Made by a program: the position numbers and the translations under genes
Part shown: positions 35,009-47,378 of the stretch, piece after piece
How positions within the stretch are numbered: position 1 is the first letter of the stretch
Layout: each line of letters starts with the position of its first letter
Source: Azadirachta indica
Taxonomy: Eukaryota > Streptophyta > Magnoliopsida > Sapindales > Meliaceae
Assembly: GCA_022749755.1 (NCBI GenBank)
Contig: CM040441.1
Location: 1,096,179-1,160,178 of the forward strand
Length of the DNA stretch: 64,000 bases
Direction of reading: 5' to 3'
The notes under the pieces: generated by a model
What the model saw: the letters and a program-made list of their open reading frames with translations, nothing else
Database searches by the model: none
What the model was told of the DNA's origin: nothing

Positions 35009-38000
35009 TCAAAATTAAAATACTGAATCGTAATTTTAAAATTTTGATTTTGAAAATGATTCGTACATATTATTTAAAACATAATTTAAAATTTAAAATA
35101 AATGTGTAGCACAATATTTCAGAACATGTTTTCCATTTGCTTCAGCAGTAATTTTATTAAACAGTGAATTATATATATCATGAATGTAAAATAAAGCCTA
35201 CAGATGTGAATGATTCATAAAAAACAATCAACTCATCCACATAATACCCGTTATGAATTAATTATCAACAAATGTTTATTCTTAATTATGAATAGCAAAT
35301 TATAAAAGATAACGTTAAAATTAATCAAAGATTATATATGAACCCAATTTTGTGTTCTTAAACAATGATGTTTAAACAAGCAAGAAAAATTCTTCCAAAT
35401 TTCCTTTTTTTTAAAAAACTTTTAAAAAGGCATTTTCATTTTTACGGTAATTATGGAACAAGAAACAATGTTTCGCCATTCTTCTTTTGATATCAAAGAA
35501 AAGTTTTATGTTTTGGAAACGAAAGAGTTCATAACGGAGAGGAGAGAAAAAATAGAAATACATGAGAAAGTAAAAAGAGAGGTATAACTGGATTATAGAG
35601 TTTAGTTATAATTGGATTGTAGTAGATAGAGTTTAGAAAAACTAAAAACTCTTAAAACAATAATTTTCCTTTCTTAATTTACACTGCATTTTAAAATAAT
35701 TTTTACAATAATTTCTTAAAATAAATTTATCATAAGATCACCAAACACGTTTTTCTTTAATATTCTTTCAATAGCTTTTCAAAATAATGTTACCAAACAT
35801 GTGTTTTCAATATTTATTTTTTAAAAAATTGAGAATTGTATTTAATTCAAATGGGCCCTAAATATCTTTAGATGCATTTTGGTCTTTTCAAAGTGTTGGA
35901 TAAAATTAAATTGCAACAGTAAATAAAATGTTTATGTATACTTACGTTCAGGGACATTAAGTTTTTAAATACATTTTTGACATATTTGCATGATCTACAA
36001 TAAAATTTATTTAAATTTATTTCAATCTTTCAAAAGAATATTAAAGCCTCAATTAATTATTTTATATTTTATGCTTATAGTTATTGATAATGAAAATTAT
36101 AGTATAAATTTTTAAGTTGTTTAAATGCAAATATTGAAGATTGTTAGAAAGAAGCTTGATTTTCAAAAGTTAAAATGTAATTAAATTTATTTTTAATGTT
36201 TCAAAATTCTAAAATATTTTGATCAACCTATGTCTACTGTAATTTACAAATTATTATCTTAATTTTTGAATGTACAGTTTCAAAGAATTAAAGGTAAAAA
36301 TATATTATTTTAATAAATTTGTTTGAAGATATTTAGGATTAGTTTGAAATTGTTATAAGTTTCAAAATAAGATAATTTTAGTATGCTGTAAAAAGAATTA
36401 ATGTTGAACATAATCAATTTACTATTTTTAAAAGTGCCATAAATTTCAAAAACAGTTTTGTCTGTTTCATAAATTTTATTGTTAAAATATTGCAATAATC
36501 ATACTTACCAAATGTACATATTTAATAGTACTAATAAATGAAATTTAATTTTAACTAAGTGTTTGTTTATATACACACATAACACTTTGAAATAATTTAT
36601 AGCAGAAAATATAACAATTTTAATCATATTTTCAAAAAAATAAGAAAGCAATAAAAAGAAAAAATATTTTGATTTTAATAATTTCATTTCCTAATTAAAG
36701 TTAAAATTTAATAATTGTTTTAGGGATAATTTTGGGTTTTTCTAATTTTAAATGGGTATATTTGGTATTATGTTTACAAATAAAATTGCTTTCCAAAATT
36801 CGTTTCGAAAGCAGCTCTTTTTTTATTTTCTAAAACCTATTGTAAAATAAGGTAATTTTTTCAAAAGTCATTATGAAAAATTTTTACCAAACACTTAAAA
36901 TGACTTTTAGCTACTCAAAATACTTTTAACTCTTCTAACAGCAATCTCGCTCTAAGTTAGATTAGGGCTGTTAGGTTTATGCTTGGTGTCGGCATCTTAT
37001 GATAACCCTAAAATTTTGTTAATGCAACCCACAATGTATAATCCATTATGTGGTAACGGATTTATTTGACCTTATAACAAACTTGCCTATTCAAGTATTG
37101 AGGTTTGTGTGATACATTGTTTTGTTTGGCAAGCATATGTCATAGTGCATTTCATTAAGTGTTTCTCTTCCCACAACAAGTCCTTATCAAGGAACCGCCC
37201 ATTATTTCTTAATTGTGTTACCTACAAAAATATTCAAATTTTGCACTTTAGTACCCAAAGGGCTTTAGGTCCTTGAGTGTTAGTTTTGATTCCTTTTGCA
37301 ACCAAAATTTTTTTAACACTATATATGCATTTTTGTTAATGGGGCATGGAAAACTTATATGGCCAACATCATCATAATAACTGCATGCAATTTTGGAATC
37401 ATTCATAGAAGTAGCCTTCACTAATAATCAAAATTATAAGCTTCCAAGGATTAAATACATACAAGAAATGTTTAATAAGGAATGTTATAAGGAATTATTT
37501 TTTCTAAAGAGAGATTAATCTTTTAGCCATTGGAGATATTCTAGCTGTTGATCATTTCTTGATTGATTTTTTTTCTTTATTAACTAGAGTCAATGAGACA
37601 TAGAACATTATGATGATTTTTCCTTTTATGATGATGATTTTCCTTTTCTTAACTAGAGTCAATGAGACAAGAAAATCGTAATTTCTCCTTTTGATATCTT
37701 TTCTTATGAGCCTCAAGGTGGGCAGTGTCATGTAATGCACGCCCAATTTGTATCGTAAGGATAGAAAGGGTTATTTGGCTAATGGCTTTTGAATGTATCA
37801 GGTATTTGAAGATTTGCAGGAATATGCTATGTCAAAAGGGAGCCTTGAACTATTTTTTCCCGTACAAAATGAACATCAAGTTCTATGCGTTCTTTTGGGT
37901 CGTGAAAAACCAGATTTCTTGTGATATGAATGGCACTCATATTGCCACAAAGGAGGAGTGGTGTTCTTGGAAGTGGAATGCCAATTTCTTGCAACAAATA

Positions 38001-39797
38001 TGTCACCGAGTGTGTTGATGATAGAGTCGATGGCAATGTCATTGTTACCTATGATAATAACATCATCAACACAAATTAATATAAGAATAATTGTAGGATT
38101 TTTATTAAGAATAAAGAAAGAGGTGTCAGGTTTGTTACCATGGAAAATAAGGCCTATTAAAGCATTGGAAAGACATTCAAACCATGCTTTAAGCCATAGG
38201 GTGCCTTTTGTAGTTTATAGACATGACTTGGATGGATAGACTCTTGGAATCCAGGAGGTTGTTCTATATAAATTGTCTCAGTCAGGTTGCCATGTAGGAA
38301 GGCATTACAAACATCTAATTATTTCATTGTCCATATTGAGTGTACAATAATGGCGAGAACAAGTCTAATAGTGGTAGGTTTAATGACTGGACTAAAGGTC
38401 TCATCGAAGTCAATCCCAAGTACTTGCATGAAGCCTTTAGCAACTAATCTTGCTTTAAAGCGATTGACAGAGCCTATGATAAACCTACTTGGATCCTATG
38501 ATATTTCTTCCTACCTCACAAGGTCTAATTTGATTATGATGAAGCACTTGGAGTTCTTTCATTGCTATGACCCGTAACATGTTCTTGAGTGATATTCAAA
38601 GAGTTTTGGGTTCTTTATGATGGCTGATTTACAAGGCCAAGATAGGATTTTTCTTTAGTTTGCTTTGAGTAAGCAAAGGATGAGTAATTGTTTCGGTTTG
38701 GGTTGAAGATTGTACAAACTCAATTGTGGAAATATTGAACTTGGTCAACTACAATACTTCCTCAGTACAGAAGTAAAACCCTTCAATAAAGGAGTTTTGC
38801 TCTCTTAGGCCAAATACACGAAAGATATTTTCACTCGAGCAAACACATAAAATTGCTCCACTATAAACACACCTATGGTTGTTAAAATGACCCTTTTTCC
38901 AGATGACAATGATCTTGTAAACGCAACGGTATATCATAGCCTTGTCAGAAGTCTACAATACCTCACATTTACAAGGCTGGATATTTGAAGCACTCACCAA
39001 GGCTATGATATATGGATTGTCAAACAGATATTAAGATACTTGCAGGGAACTCTCATCTTTTGTCCAGTGACAGATTTTCTTGTGTGCGTGAGTTGTAATT
39101 ACCTGGACGGGGTCAATGGGTGATCAAGAAGACTTCAGCTTTAGCACTAGGTGTGTTTAATTTAGATATATTTAATATATTGTGGATCCATCATTCCGTT
39201 AAACATTCTTGATTCAATTTAGAAGCAAAAAACCTACCCTTGTAAAAGTGATTTTTCGTTCGATGAAGAGAATTTCTAGAGCTTTGGACAATTCTTGATT
39301 CAATTTATAGAGCAGTCGTAGACCAACCATTGATCACATCAAAATTTTTGGGTGCATTACATATGCCCGCATTCCAAATGCAATGAGGAAAAATCTGGAT
39401 GACAAAGGGAAAAAAATGTATTTTCTTTGGTGTTAGTGATCAATCAAAAAGCTTATATGTTACCAATCATAACACTAAGAAAATCATAATAAGCTGTGAT
39501 GTTATTTTTAGTTGCCAAAAGAAGTTGTAGATATGGTACAATTGATTTTATATTCTTCTACAAACAAAGAGAAAAGTCATATTTATTTGCTTCGTAGATA
39601 GTGGTTATGTTGGAGATCCTAATGACAGAAAAAGCACTTCTAGTTATTTTTTTAATGATGGGTTCAGGTAATGTTTCATGGTCATAAAAGAAAAACAGCC
39701 TATTGTGACAATAGTTCAGCAATAAAACTCTCCAAAAATCCGATTTTACATGAACGAAGCAATTATACAGACGTAAGGTATTATTTATTGCGTAATT
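35009..39797 (-). repeat. Duplicated block B, middle copy
   Basis: Inverted copy of 8204-13038. The part at 35009-35530 is upstream DNA of the secreted-protein gene, cut off about 690 bases before where its start codon would lie. 35530-37600 is non-coding. 37725-39797 carries the two Copia fragments. Here fragment I continues uninterrupted beyond the block edge to 39955, which suggests this copy keeps the older arrangement at that edge. Confidence 0.9.
37725..38745 (-). pseudogene. Copia pol fragment II, middle copy
   Basis: Inverted copy of 9260-10275 with the same internal gap: RT N-terminal motifs and a VDD polymerase site, then a jump to LLQEIGIPL and NMSAIHITRN near RNase H. Shared stops and the shared gap show that the decay predates duplication of block B. 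Confidence 0.85.
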
Positions 39798-39955
39798 TGG
39801 TATAGGATGGAGCAATTGACTCTACTTACTCGAAAAGTAAAGACTAAGCTGTTGATATATTTACCAAGCCCAGCCCTACAATTAGCATTATTTTCGAAGC
39901 TTAAGAAGCTCCTTGGCATTTGCAATTGGAAGAATTAAGATTTGAGGGAGGGTGT
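38755..39955 (+). pseudogene. Copia pol fragment I with RNase H end, middle copy
   Basis: Plus-strand copy of 9245-8204, but longer. After VGDPNDRKSTSSYFF and KQPIVT it runs on through KNPILHERSNYTDVRYYLLR (about 39735-39795), then VDIFTKP and LLGICNWKN, the normal C-terminal end of Copia RNase H. A polypurine stretch, GAGGGAGGG, at about 39942-39951 leads into TGTTTGTTC, a possible 3' LTR start. Stops and a deletion after LTFTRLDI make it non-functional. Confidence 0.85.
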
Positions 39956-41959
39956 TTGTTCTTTTTTTTCTTGAAACCGATATTTGAAAACATTCAGTTT
40001 AAGAGTATAATGTTATGAAATTATATGATTTAGGAGGCATATTCTTATTTGCCAGTATAGTTAACATTCAGTTTATTTCCTATTCTTAAGTAATAATATT
40101 GGGCATATTCTTGAAAACCCCATTAGTTTAGGAAAACATGTTTAGTGATTTTTCATTATTGTATTTTTTTTTTAGTGTTAATGTTGCATGGTTTGTCATG
40201 TTAATCATGGGTAGTACTAGTAATTGGTAGCTACAAATATGATCATAGGTAACTTTATTTAATTGAATTATTACGCTTTTCCTTTGCATTGCTCATTTGC
40301 CATTATTCCTACTAATGTTTTTAAAAATATCTTTTTCCTTAAAAAAATAAAATAAAATAAAATCTCGTAGAGAAAATAAAGTTACATTTGTAAAATAGTA
40401 GATTCTTACAATAACATATTAAAAATTGATTTAAATACAAAATGGAGATAATTGATATGTCATCATTGATGAATTAGAATCTAAAATAAAGTATATATAT
40501 TTATCAATTAAGTATTAGTAGTTGATAGGTTAATAATAATCCTAAAATAATAATAATTTAATGATTCAATTTGTTACTGTTATAATTGTCATATGATTAT
40601 TCATTGTTATCATTATTGTTACTTAAATAATAATTTTGTAGTGTAAATGTTAACTTAATAAAATGTGCTGTAACTAAAAAAATTTATAAAAATAAATGTA
40701 ATTCCTCAGTAATATTATTATTCTTATTTTATTTGTCACTAAAATATTGGACAACATTTATTGGTATTATGTGTGAGAAAATCAGTTGCATCTCTTCCTA
40801 AACAATAAAAATTGAAATGTTCCAGTCATATTGTTATCTATTAGTAGAAAACTATATATGCCGGTATATACATAACAAAAGAAATCTATTATCTTAAATA
40901 AAATTATAAAAATAAATAAATTTAGTTTCCACTAATATTTTAATTATGTTTTAAGTAATTTACAGTAAAATTCAAGAAATGGATGAGAAAAATCCTTTAA
41001 CATCAAATGAAAAATAATAGGAAAAGAAAAGAGATTAAAATAAAAAAAATAAAAAATGTAAATTTGTATGAGAAATAATAACACTTAAATTTTGTAAGCT
41101 CAGCACGAAAAGTATCTATCACAAATTTTCTATTGAATAAAATAAGTTTGTTAGATATGACAAACTTAGCAAACTAATTGAAATGAACAACAAGAAAAAG
41201 GATTATCTTGGCAAAAGAGTATTGACGGTTAATTTAGGTATCATAAATTCTTGACTATTGCATGACACATTTTACTTTATTTGTATTTATTGACACAACT
41301 TTGATACTTTGGAAAATGTAACTAGTTTAACAAATGATGTTAAAGTGACCATTGAAATGATGACGATTTGAAAGAATTAAACAAAGGAAAAACCTTTCTC
41401 TATGCACTTTAATAGCTACTTTAAACTTAATCAAATTTCATTCTTCTTTATTGGAAGGAAATTCTCAAAATAATCTTAAATTTTTTCGAGTTTATATAAA
41501 TAGTCTTTTATAAAAAAATTTTACCAATATAGTCGAAAGTATATTTTTCGAATTAAATTGCTCTCAGTAACCCACTTTCATTTTATTTTTATGAAAGTCA
41601 TTTTTTTTCCTTTTGTTATTACTCTATATTTTAACAAATTCAAACTCTCATAAACTTAAACTTTTCTTATCTCAAACTTACATCTCTTACTAACAATGGC
41701 AGTCAACGGTATGGAAATAATGTAATTTTGACGACAAAGTGTTAGACACCTACATTAAGTAATTTATTTCACCATATAAGTATGTGTTTTATGTGTAAAT
41801 TAAAAATATTCAATCCTTCCTTAAATTAGGATTTATAATCCAATCTTGTTTATATAGTAGAAAGTAATTGATTTAATATTTAAATTAAGTTAACTGATTA
41901 TTGTATGAATACAAAGAAAAGGATTGATTTGAGGATATAAAAATGTTACTAATTTTGGG
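39956..41959. other. AT-rich spacer, possibly a degraded Copia 3' LTR
   Basis: This stretch has no counterpart in the left arm. The first several hundred bases may be the LTR of fragment I, but no matching second LTR exists in the window. The rest is AT-rich with no gene. Confidence 0.4.
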
Positions 41960-42440
41960 TCACCAGTTTTTTTACCCAAAGCCACTTTTTGGGTAAAGTC
42001 AAATTTTACTTTACCCCAAAAGTATTTTTTGGATAAAACAAAATTTTTCCTTACCTTAAAAGTAGATTTTGGATAAGGCAACTACTTTTTGAGTAAGGAA
42101 AAATGTGGTTTTACCTAAAAAATGGTTTTAAGGTAAGGTAAAATATGCCCTTATTTAAAAAGTAGTTTTTGAGTAAGACAACCACTTGTTGGGTAAGGCA
42201 AAATTTGGCCTTATTCGAAAGTGATTTTCGAGTAAGGGCAAATTTGTTTTGGGTAAGACAATAACTTGTTAGATAAGGCGAAATTTGGCCTTCCCGAAAA
42301 ATATTTTCAGGTAAGGCCAAATTATTTTTTGGGTAAGATAACCGCTTGTTGGGTAAGGCAAAATTTGGCCTTACTCGAAAATTTTTGCCTTACCTAAAAA
42401 ATTTTTCCTTTACCCGAAAAACGGTCTTAGGAAAAATAAT
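41960..42440. repeat. Array of small imperfect palindromes
   Basis: At least eight hairpin-like units of about 40-75 bases alternate GGGTAAGG-type and CCTTACCC-type words around AT-rich centres. An example is GGGTAAGGCAAAATTTGGCC followed by TTACTCGAAAA. TTGTTGGGTAAGGCAAAATT recurs. The array stops immediately before the truncated start of the right MULE (42449). The 5' side is ordinary AT-rich spacer. The words CGAGTA/CTCGAAAA also occur in the MULE hairpin at 1449-1566. The 63- and 69-codon minus-strand frames here are read-throughs of the repeat. Confidence 0.85.
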
Positions 42441-42448
42441 TGTTAGAG

Positions 42449-44620
42449 TAGAAGTCACAGAATCTGAAGAACCTAAAATGATGCGGCCTACTACCTTTGA
42501 AGATATAATTTAAGAATTACATGCATGTTCATTTGTCTCTTCTAGGGGCAGTAATTCCTTTAACAATATATACCCACCAACTTGTACACTATTTGACTAT
42601 AACATGTTAGGAGATAACAGAAAAAATTCTTAAGATCACAGTGAATTCCACTTCGAATAGGTATCTTATCTTTTAATACCTCGTCATGAAGGGTTGGTTA
42701 ATTATGGTGTATGTTCACCGCCCTCATATAATGAAGATCCTACACATGACTATTTTGACAATCAACCGTCTATGCAAAGAACATATTATTACGAGGAAGG
42801 AAGTCGAATGAAGATAATTCGATGAGGGGTTTAGCTCCTACCCTTATTATTCCTCTCATCCCAACGGCATTTACTATGTTTCCAGATGTTATGTTGAGTT
42901 CAATAGATGGTAATGTCCATATGGGGTAGATTTTTAGAACAAAGAAGAAGTTGCGACATTATTTGAGTATTATAGTGTTGAGGAGGCATTCAATTCATCA
43001 TTCTTCGATCAACAATGACACGTTTTAAGGCAAAATGCATTGTAGATGGATGTAAGTGGCAGATGCATGTTGTAAATAATGATGGAAATAATGGGTACTT
43101 CCGCGTCACACGAATTGTGGTTGTTAACACATGCCAAAGTGATCAAATGCAAGATGGCCATCGACAAGTTAGTAACTAGATAATTGGTGAACATGTCTTA
43201 AGCGAATTCCAAGACCCTTATAGAATTTACACTGAAAAAACATTTGAGATGACATACATAATGATTATGGGGTGCTTGAATTTTATAAGAAGGCATGGTT
43301 GGCAAAAGAAGTGCGTCGATTACTGAATGGAGACCCAGTTGAGTCATTTAATGCACTCTCTCGACTTTTCACATGTTACAAGATATAAACCCAGAAACAA
43401 TAACACATATCAAAAAAGACGACGAGGATCATTTCTTGTATTTCTTCGTAACCTTTGGTACATCTATCCAAAGGTTTCGTGGAGCCATTCGTTCGGTAAT
43501 TACTCTTGATGGTACCTTTTTAAAGAGGAACTGTCAGGGGACTTTGTTTTTGGCAACTGGTGTCGACGAAAACAATCACATATATCTTATGGCATTTGGA
43601 AATATGTGAACCACGCATCTTGGGAATGGTTTTTATTAAAACTCCGTAAAGCAATTGGCCCAACATCAAATTTGGTTTCTGTTTCGGATCGACACAACAG
43701 CATTAAGAAAGACATAGCTACAGTCTTCCAGGATGCATATCACAACTTTTGTACTTATTATATTTATATAAATATCAAGGAAAAATTTAGAATATGGGAG
43801 AAAAAGTCAGAGACGTTTTTCACTGGGTTTTACAGTACTGCTAAGGCTTATACATTTGTTGAGTTCAATGATCGGATGGACAAGTTAAAGGATATACATC
43901 CAACAACGACAATCTACCTAGAGAATGAAGTAAGTTTTCATTGATGGGCTAGAACACAGTTTCCAAAGCGATGATACAATACACTGACTACCAATATAGC
44001 CAAGAGTATAAATGCACTATTGAGGAATGCATGAATGCTCCCAATTGTATTATTGTTGGATTGAATCCGATCAGTAATGTAAGGGTAGTTCTATGATAAG
44101 AGGGAAGAAGTCGCAAAATATAAACCACAAACCTTTTCCCCATGGGCTCAAGCCATAGTCAACAAGTATGAAGTAGAATCAAAACGACTAATGGTGTACC
44201 CTATTTTCAGTTTTAAATTTCAGGTGAAAAGCATGGGACAAGAAGACGTGGTGGATTTACTCGCAAAGAATTGCACATGTCAGCAATTTGATCTAATGCA
44301 ATTACCTTGCCCATATGCACTTGCAGCAACCCGTTTTATTAGAGGATAATATAACAACCTTCGCTCCCACTATTATATAAATTACACACTTGTGTTGGCC
44401 TACGTAGAGAATATATATCTTGTTGGTAATTAGCGTGATTGTGTTGTTCTCGATGGGTTCAGAATATAATCATTCAACCGCCTCGAGGAAGGGTACCGAC
44501 AGGTTGATCGAGGAAACAACGTATTCCATTTATGAGCGAAGACGTGGTTAAAAAAATATGCTCATGCTGTAAAAAGTTGGCCACAATCGTGCGACGTGTC
44601 GGAATCCAATCCGTGTAGAG
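42449..44620 (+). pseudogene. Mutator-like transposase relic, right copy
   Basis: It starts inside the gene at EPKMMRPTTFEDII and lacks the N-terminal region kept in the left copy. It has the same domain order: the CIVDGCKWQMHVVNND block (about 43040), a core with VITLDGTFLKRNC (about 43495-43530), the shared frameshift at about 43605, SDRHNSIKKD (about 43685), the SWIM finger CTCQQFDLMQLPCPYAL (about 44275-44325, with Tyr where the left copy keeps the zinc-ligand His), and the CCHC knuckle region (about 44560-44600). A one-base deletion in that knuckle puts it out of frame, whereas the left copy still spells it. Many stops are present. Confidence 0.88.
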
Positions 44621-44924
44621 TAGCATGACAATATTATTTATTTTTTGTAGAGTCAAGATTATTATTAATCTTGTAATAAATGAAAATATTGATGTTGTAT
44701 TATTAAAATAATTTTAATGCTTAAAAGACTCTATTGCAATTAATACTATTATCATGTTGTTAGTCTTTATTGTCATGGGATGAATATCTTAAAATTATAA
44801 TAATCTTTTACTGAAAAGTTTAATGTGTCACAACTTATTTGATTAATTACTACAATATCAAGATTAGAAATATAAGAATTAGTAATAAGAAAATTTGGAT
44901 TCCCAAAAACTATTATTATTACTT

Positions 44925-45120
44925 TTATTAATTATTATTATTATTAATTATATTATTTTATTTATTATTATTACTATTACTATTATTGTTTATTATTATT
45001 AAATATTATAATTACTTTCATTTTATTATTATTAGTTATTATTATTATATTATTAATTTACTATTACTATATTGTTAATTGTTTAATAATAAAATAATTA
45101 TTAATGCATATTATTACTAT
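44925..45120. repeat. ATT/TTA-rich low-complexity tract, right copy
   Basis: Inverted counterpart of the tract near 1570-1790, with irregular TTA/ATT runs and no coding content. Confidence 0.75.
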
Positions 45121-45123
45121 ATT

Positions 45124-45243
45124 ATGGCAAGCACCCATTTTCGGGTACTCGAAAAACATAGGTACCCAAAAATGGGACCCAAAAGGGTACCCCAACTTTT
45201 GAATACCTTATGTTTTTCGAGTACCCGAAAGTTGGGGTACCTG
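45124..45243. repeat. Nested palindrome, right MULE copy
   Basis: Same two-hairpin structure as 1449-1566. Here unit 1 is nearly perfect (CCCATTTT...AAAATGGG around CGGGTACTCGAAAAACATAG) and unit 2 has CCCAACTTTTG...CGAAAGTTGGGG. The two units are inverted relative to each other. It is kept in both MULE copies. Confidence 0.8.
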
Positions 45244-45832
45244 AAAATTGTTTTAATTTAAAAATATCAGATAGGTCTCATGATTAATTACATAATCCCC
45301 TAAAAAGAATATTTTTAGATAAAATCATATAACACTCTTGATATATTACATAAACCCCGCTGTGCAAATTACACAACACCCTAAAAAAATAAAAAATATA
45401 TATATAAAGAAAAGAATATTTCTTCAAAATATTAACCCCACAAAAATAAATAACAAACAACCCCACAGCACAACAATACACAAGCTGCCCAACGTTAAAA
45501 TTTCATATATACAAACATTTCAAGTACTATAATATCTGTTTAAGTCTAATTTTAGGGTAATGTGTTTTTAATCAAGGTTACCCAATATGAGTAGTCGTTT
45601 TTCATAATGTAATTGGTTGGTTATCGCGAATTGGTTGTATTATCTTACAAATTGTTGAAATATATTATTATTATTATGTCTCTCATTAATTTCCTTCATC
45701 GGGATGTCATCATTCGTATATATTTTTTTTTTTGATAATGTTCTAGTAACACTATTTTAGACTAATTTAATTTCATGAAAATATAAATATTTTTATATAC
45801 ACATATCTGTCATATATCATATTGACAATATC

Positions 45833-46352
45833 CTATAATAACTTGCCTATGAATAAGTCCACTGCAATCCTACGCTTTAATAAGACACCGTGATCAAGGC
45901 CAAAGTCAAATGAACGACTCAATCCAAGCAATTCAATGAACTTGCGCATGAACACCCCACAATCACCACTCCTAAATGCTGTCTTGGCACGCCCGACATC
46001 CTTCGTTCAAATGTGAGAGGTTTTATGTTGTTCCCTAACTCTAGTCTTACCTATATATCTCAACATGACATATAAAATAAGGTAGTAGTCAGCACAGAGG
46101 TCTTATATGGCCTTCCATTGCAACGTTTGAGTGTGATGAAGGCAACAAGGCATATACCATGATGTGATGATTCGAAAATTATACGGTACATGCAACCCAA
46201 TGATCACCCCCACATGTGATTGAAATATAAATTTCTACGCATGTCCTCATTGTCCCCAGCCACATGCTGCGCGACATCAATGCCGTTGAAACATAATCCC
46301 AACTGTTTATTGCCATTGACCACATTTTGCCATACTACCTCAAGGGTGGCCT
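45833..46352 (-). pseudogene. Ulp1-like protease relic, right MULE copy
   Basis: Minus-strand copy of 317-856. GDHW is kept (about 46196-46207). The following strand reads HIMVYALLPSS, again with Ala where the family has the catalytic Asp. The Cys block reads SGDCGVFMRKFIELLG (about 45925-45972). The closing TAG is kept at 45833-45835. An in-frame stop lies just after VACTV. It is convergent with the transposase relic upstream. Confidence 0.7.
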
Positions 46353-46663
46353 GCAACACAAACAATGACAAACATGAGACCTTTTCATATCAATTACAAC
46401 AATTGTATATACAATCTAACATATGCACATTATAATGCATATATAAAGTTGCGCGGATACAATGGTCCACTCTTTCATGTCATAGATTGAGTACATAGAT
46501 TGAGTTTCATCTAATTGGTTCTACTAAGGGAATATTGAGTCATTAGTTTTCAATTTACTGATAATCTTTCATGTCAATTTTCCTTTGAGCAATTACTTTG
46601 CATATTTTTTTTTATCTTTGTATTCCCCTAGTTATTGTGACAAGAGGACAATTGGAATCCGGT

Positions 46664-47295
46664 TACTATTTAAATAGATTAATAAAGAAAAATTTTCGAA
46701 TAAAAAATGTAGATGGTTTAAATATTTTTAAACACCTCTATTTGGACCTTTATATAATAGAAAGAAAATTGATTGCTTAGAACAATTTCCTTTAAAAAAT
46801 TTTGAAAATTATTTTTAAGCATCTTATATTCATCTTCCATTTGACATTTAAGGGTAACAAAGATGCGAGAGTTCATCAAATACTAAAGATTAATAAAATA
46901 AGTTTATATTTCCAAAGACCCTGGGTGTAGGTAAATGAAACAAAAATTCTATAGTTAGATGAACTACAAATGAAAGGGGACTTCAGCTTAGATATTCTTT
47001 TAATCTTCGTGGAAAAATGCTGTTACTTTCTTTTTATAGTGTAAATTGTTTTAAGCATTAGTTGGACTTTACTAATTCACTTAATTTTCTTGCAATCTGA
47101 ATACAAATGGACATTGTCTTTTCAATCTACTTTATTTCATAAGTCTTCAGTACATGAAACAAAATATATTCATTTATTTTTCTTTACTTTTTTTTTTTTT
47201 TTTTTTAAAGAAAAAGATTATTGTGGCTACATAGAAATTGTATTATTCTTATATAAATATATGGTGCACTTATTGTTGTTAAACCATAGAATATT
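46664..47295. other. AT-rich DNA beyond the visible edge of block A
   Basis: No gene seen. Part may still belong to the MULE, since its partner is cut by the window edge. A poly-T run lies near 47185-47210. Confidence 0.5.
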
Positions 47296-47378
47296 CTCCG
47301 TTCTTGGGAATTGAGAAAGGTGTTATTCCGCAAGAAGCTAAACTTTTCAATGACCCTTAGTTTGATCCACGAAGATGC
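47296..47378 (+). pseudogene. Coatomer gamma subunit exon relic
   Basis: The reading frame gives EYSPFLGIEKGVIPQEAKLF, then NDP, a TAG stop, and FDPRRCYQ. A GT follows directly after the last codon, as at an exon end. This is the conserved N-terminal exon of gamma-COP, the COPI vesicle-coat subunit acting at the Golgi, where FLGIEKGxxxQEAxxFNDPxxDPRRC is highly conserved. The in-frame TAG replaces a residue that is usually Gln. No further coatomer exon could be read confidently downstream, so only a fragment was captured or remains. Confidence 0.72.

Larger units (their letters stand above)
42449..46663 (+). repeat. Duplicated block A, right copy (MULE, 5'-truncated)
   Basis: Inverted copy of 1-4330. 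The left edge is sharp: at 42449 the transposase sequence starts in mid-gene (GTAGAAGTCACAGAATCTGA) directly after the palindrome array. The right end is limited by the window edge of the partner, so homology may extend further. Confidence 0.9.

Noticed and set aside
41890..42320. 63- and 69-codon minus-strand frames
   Set aside because: They are produced by the palindrome array and carry no independent coding signal.
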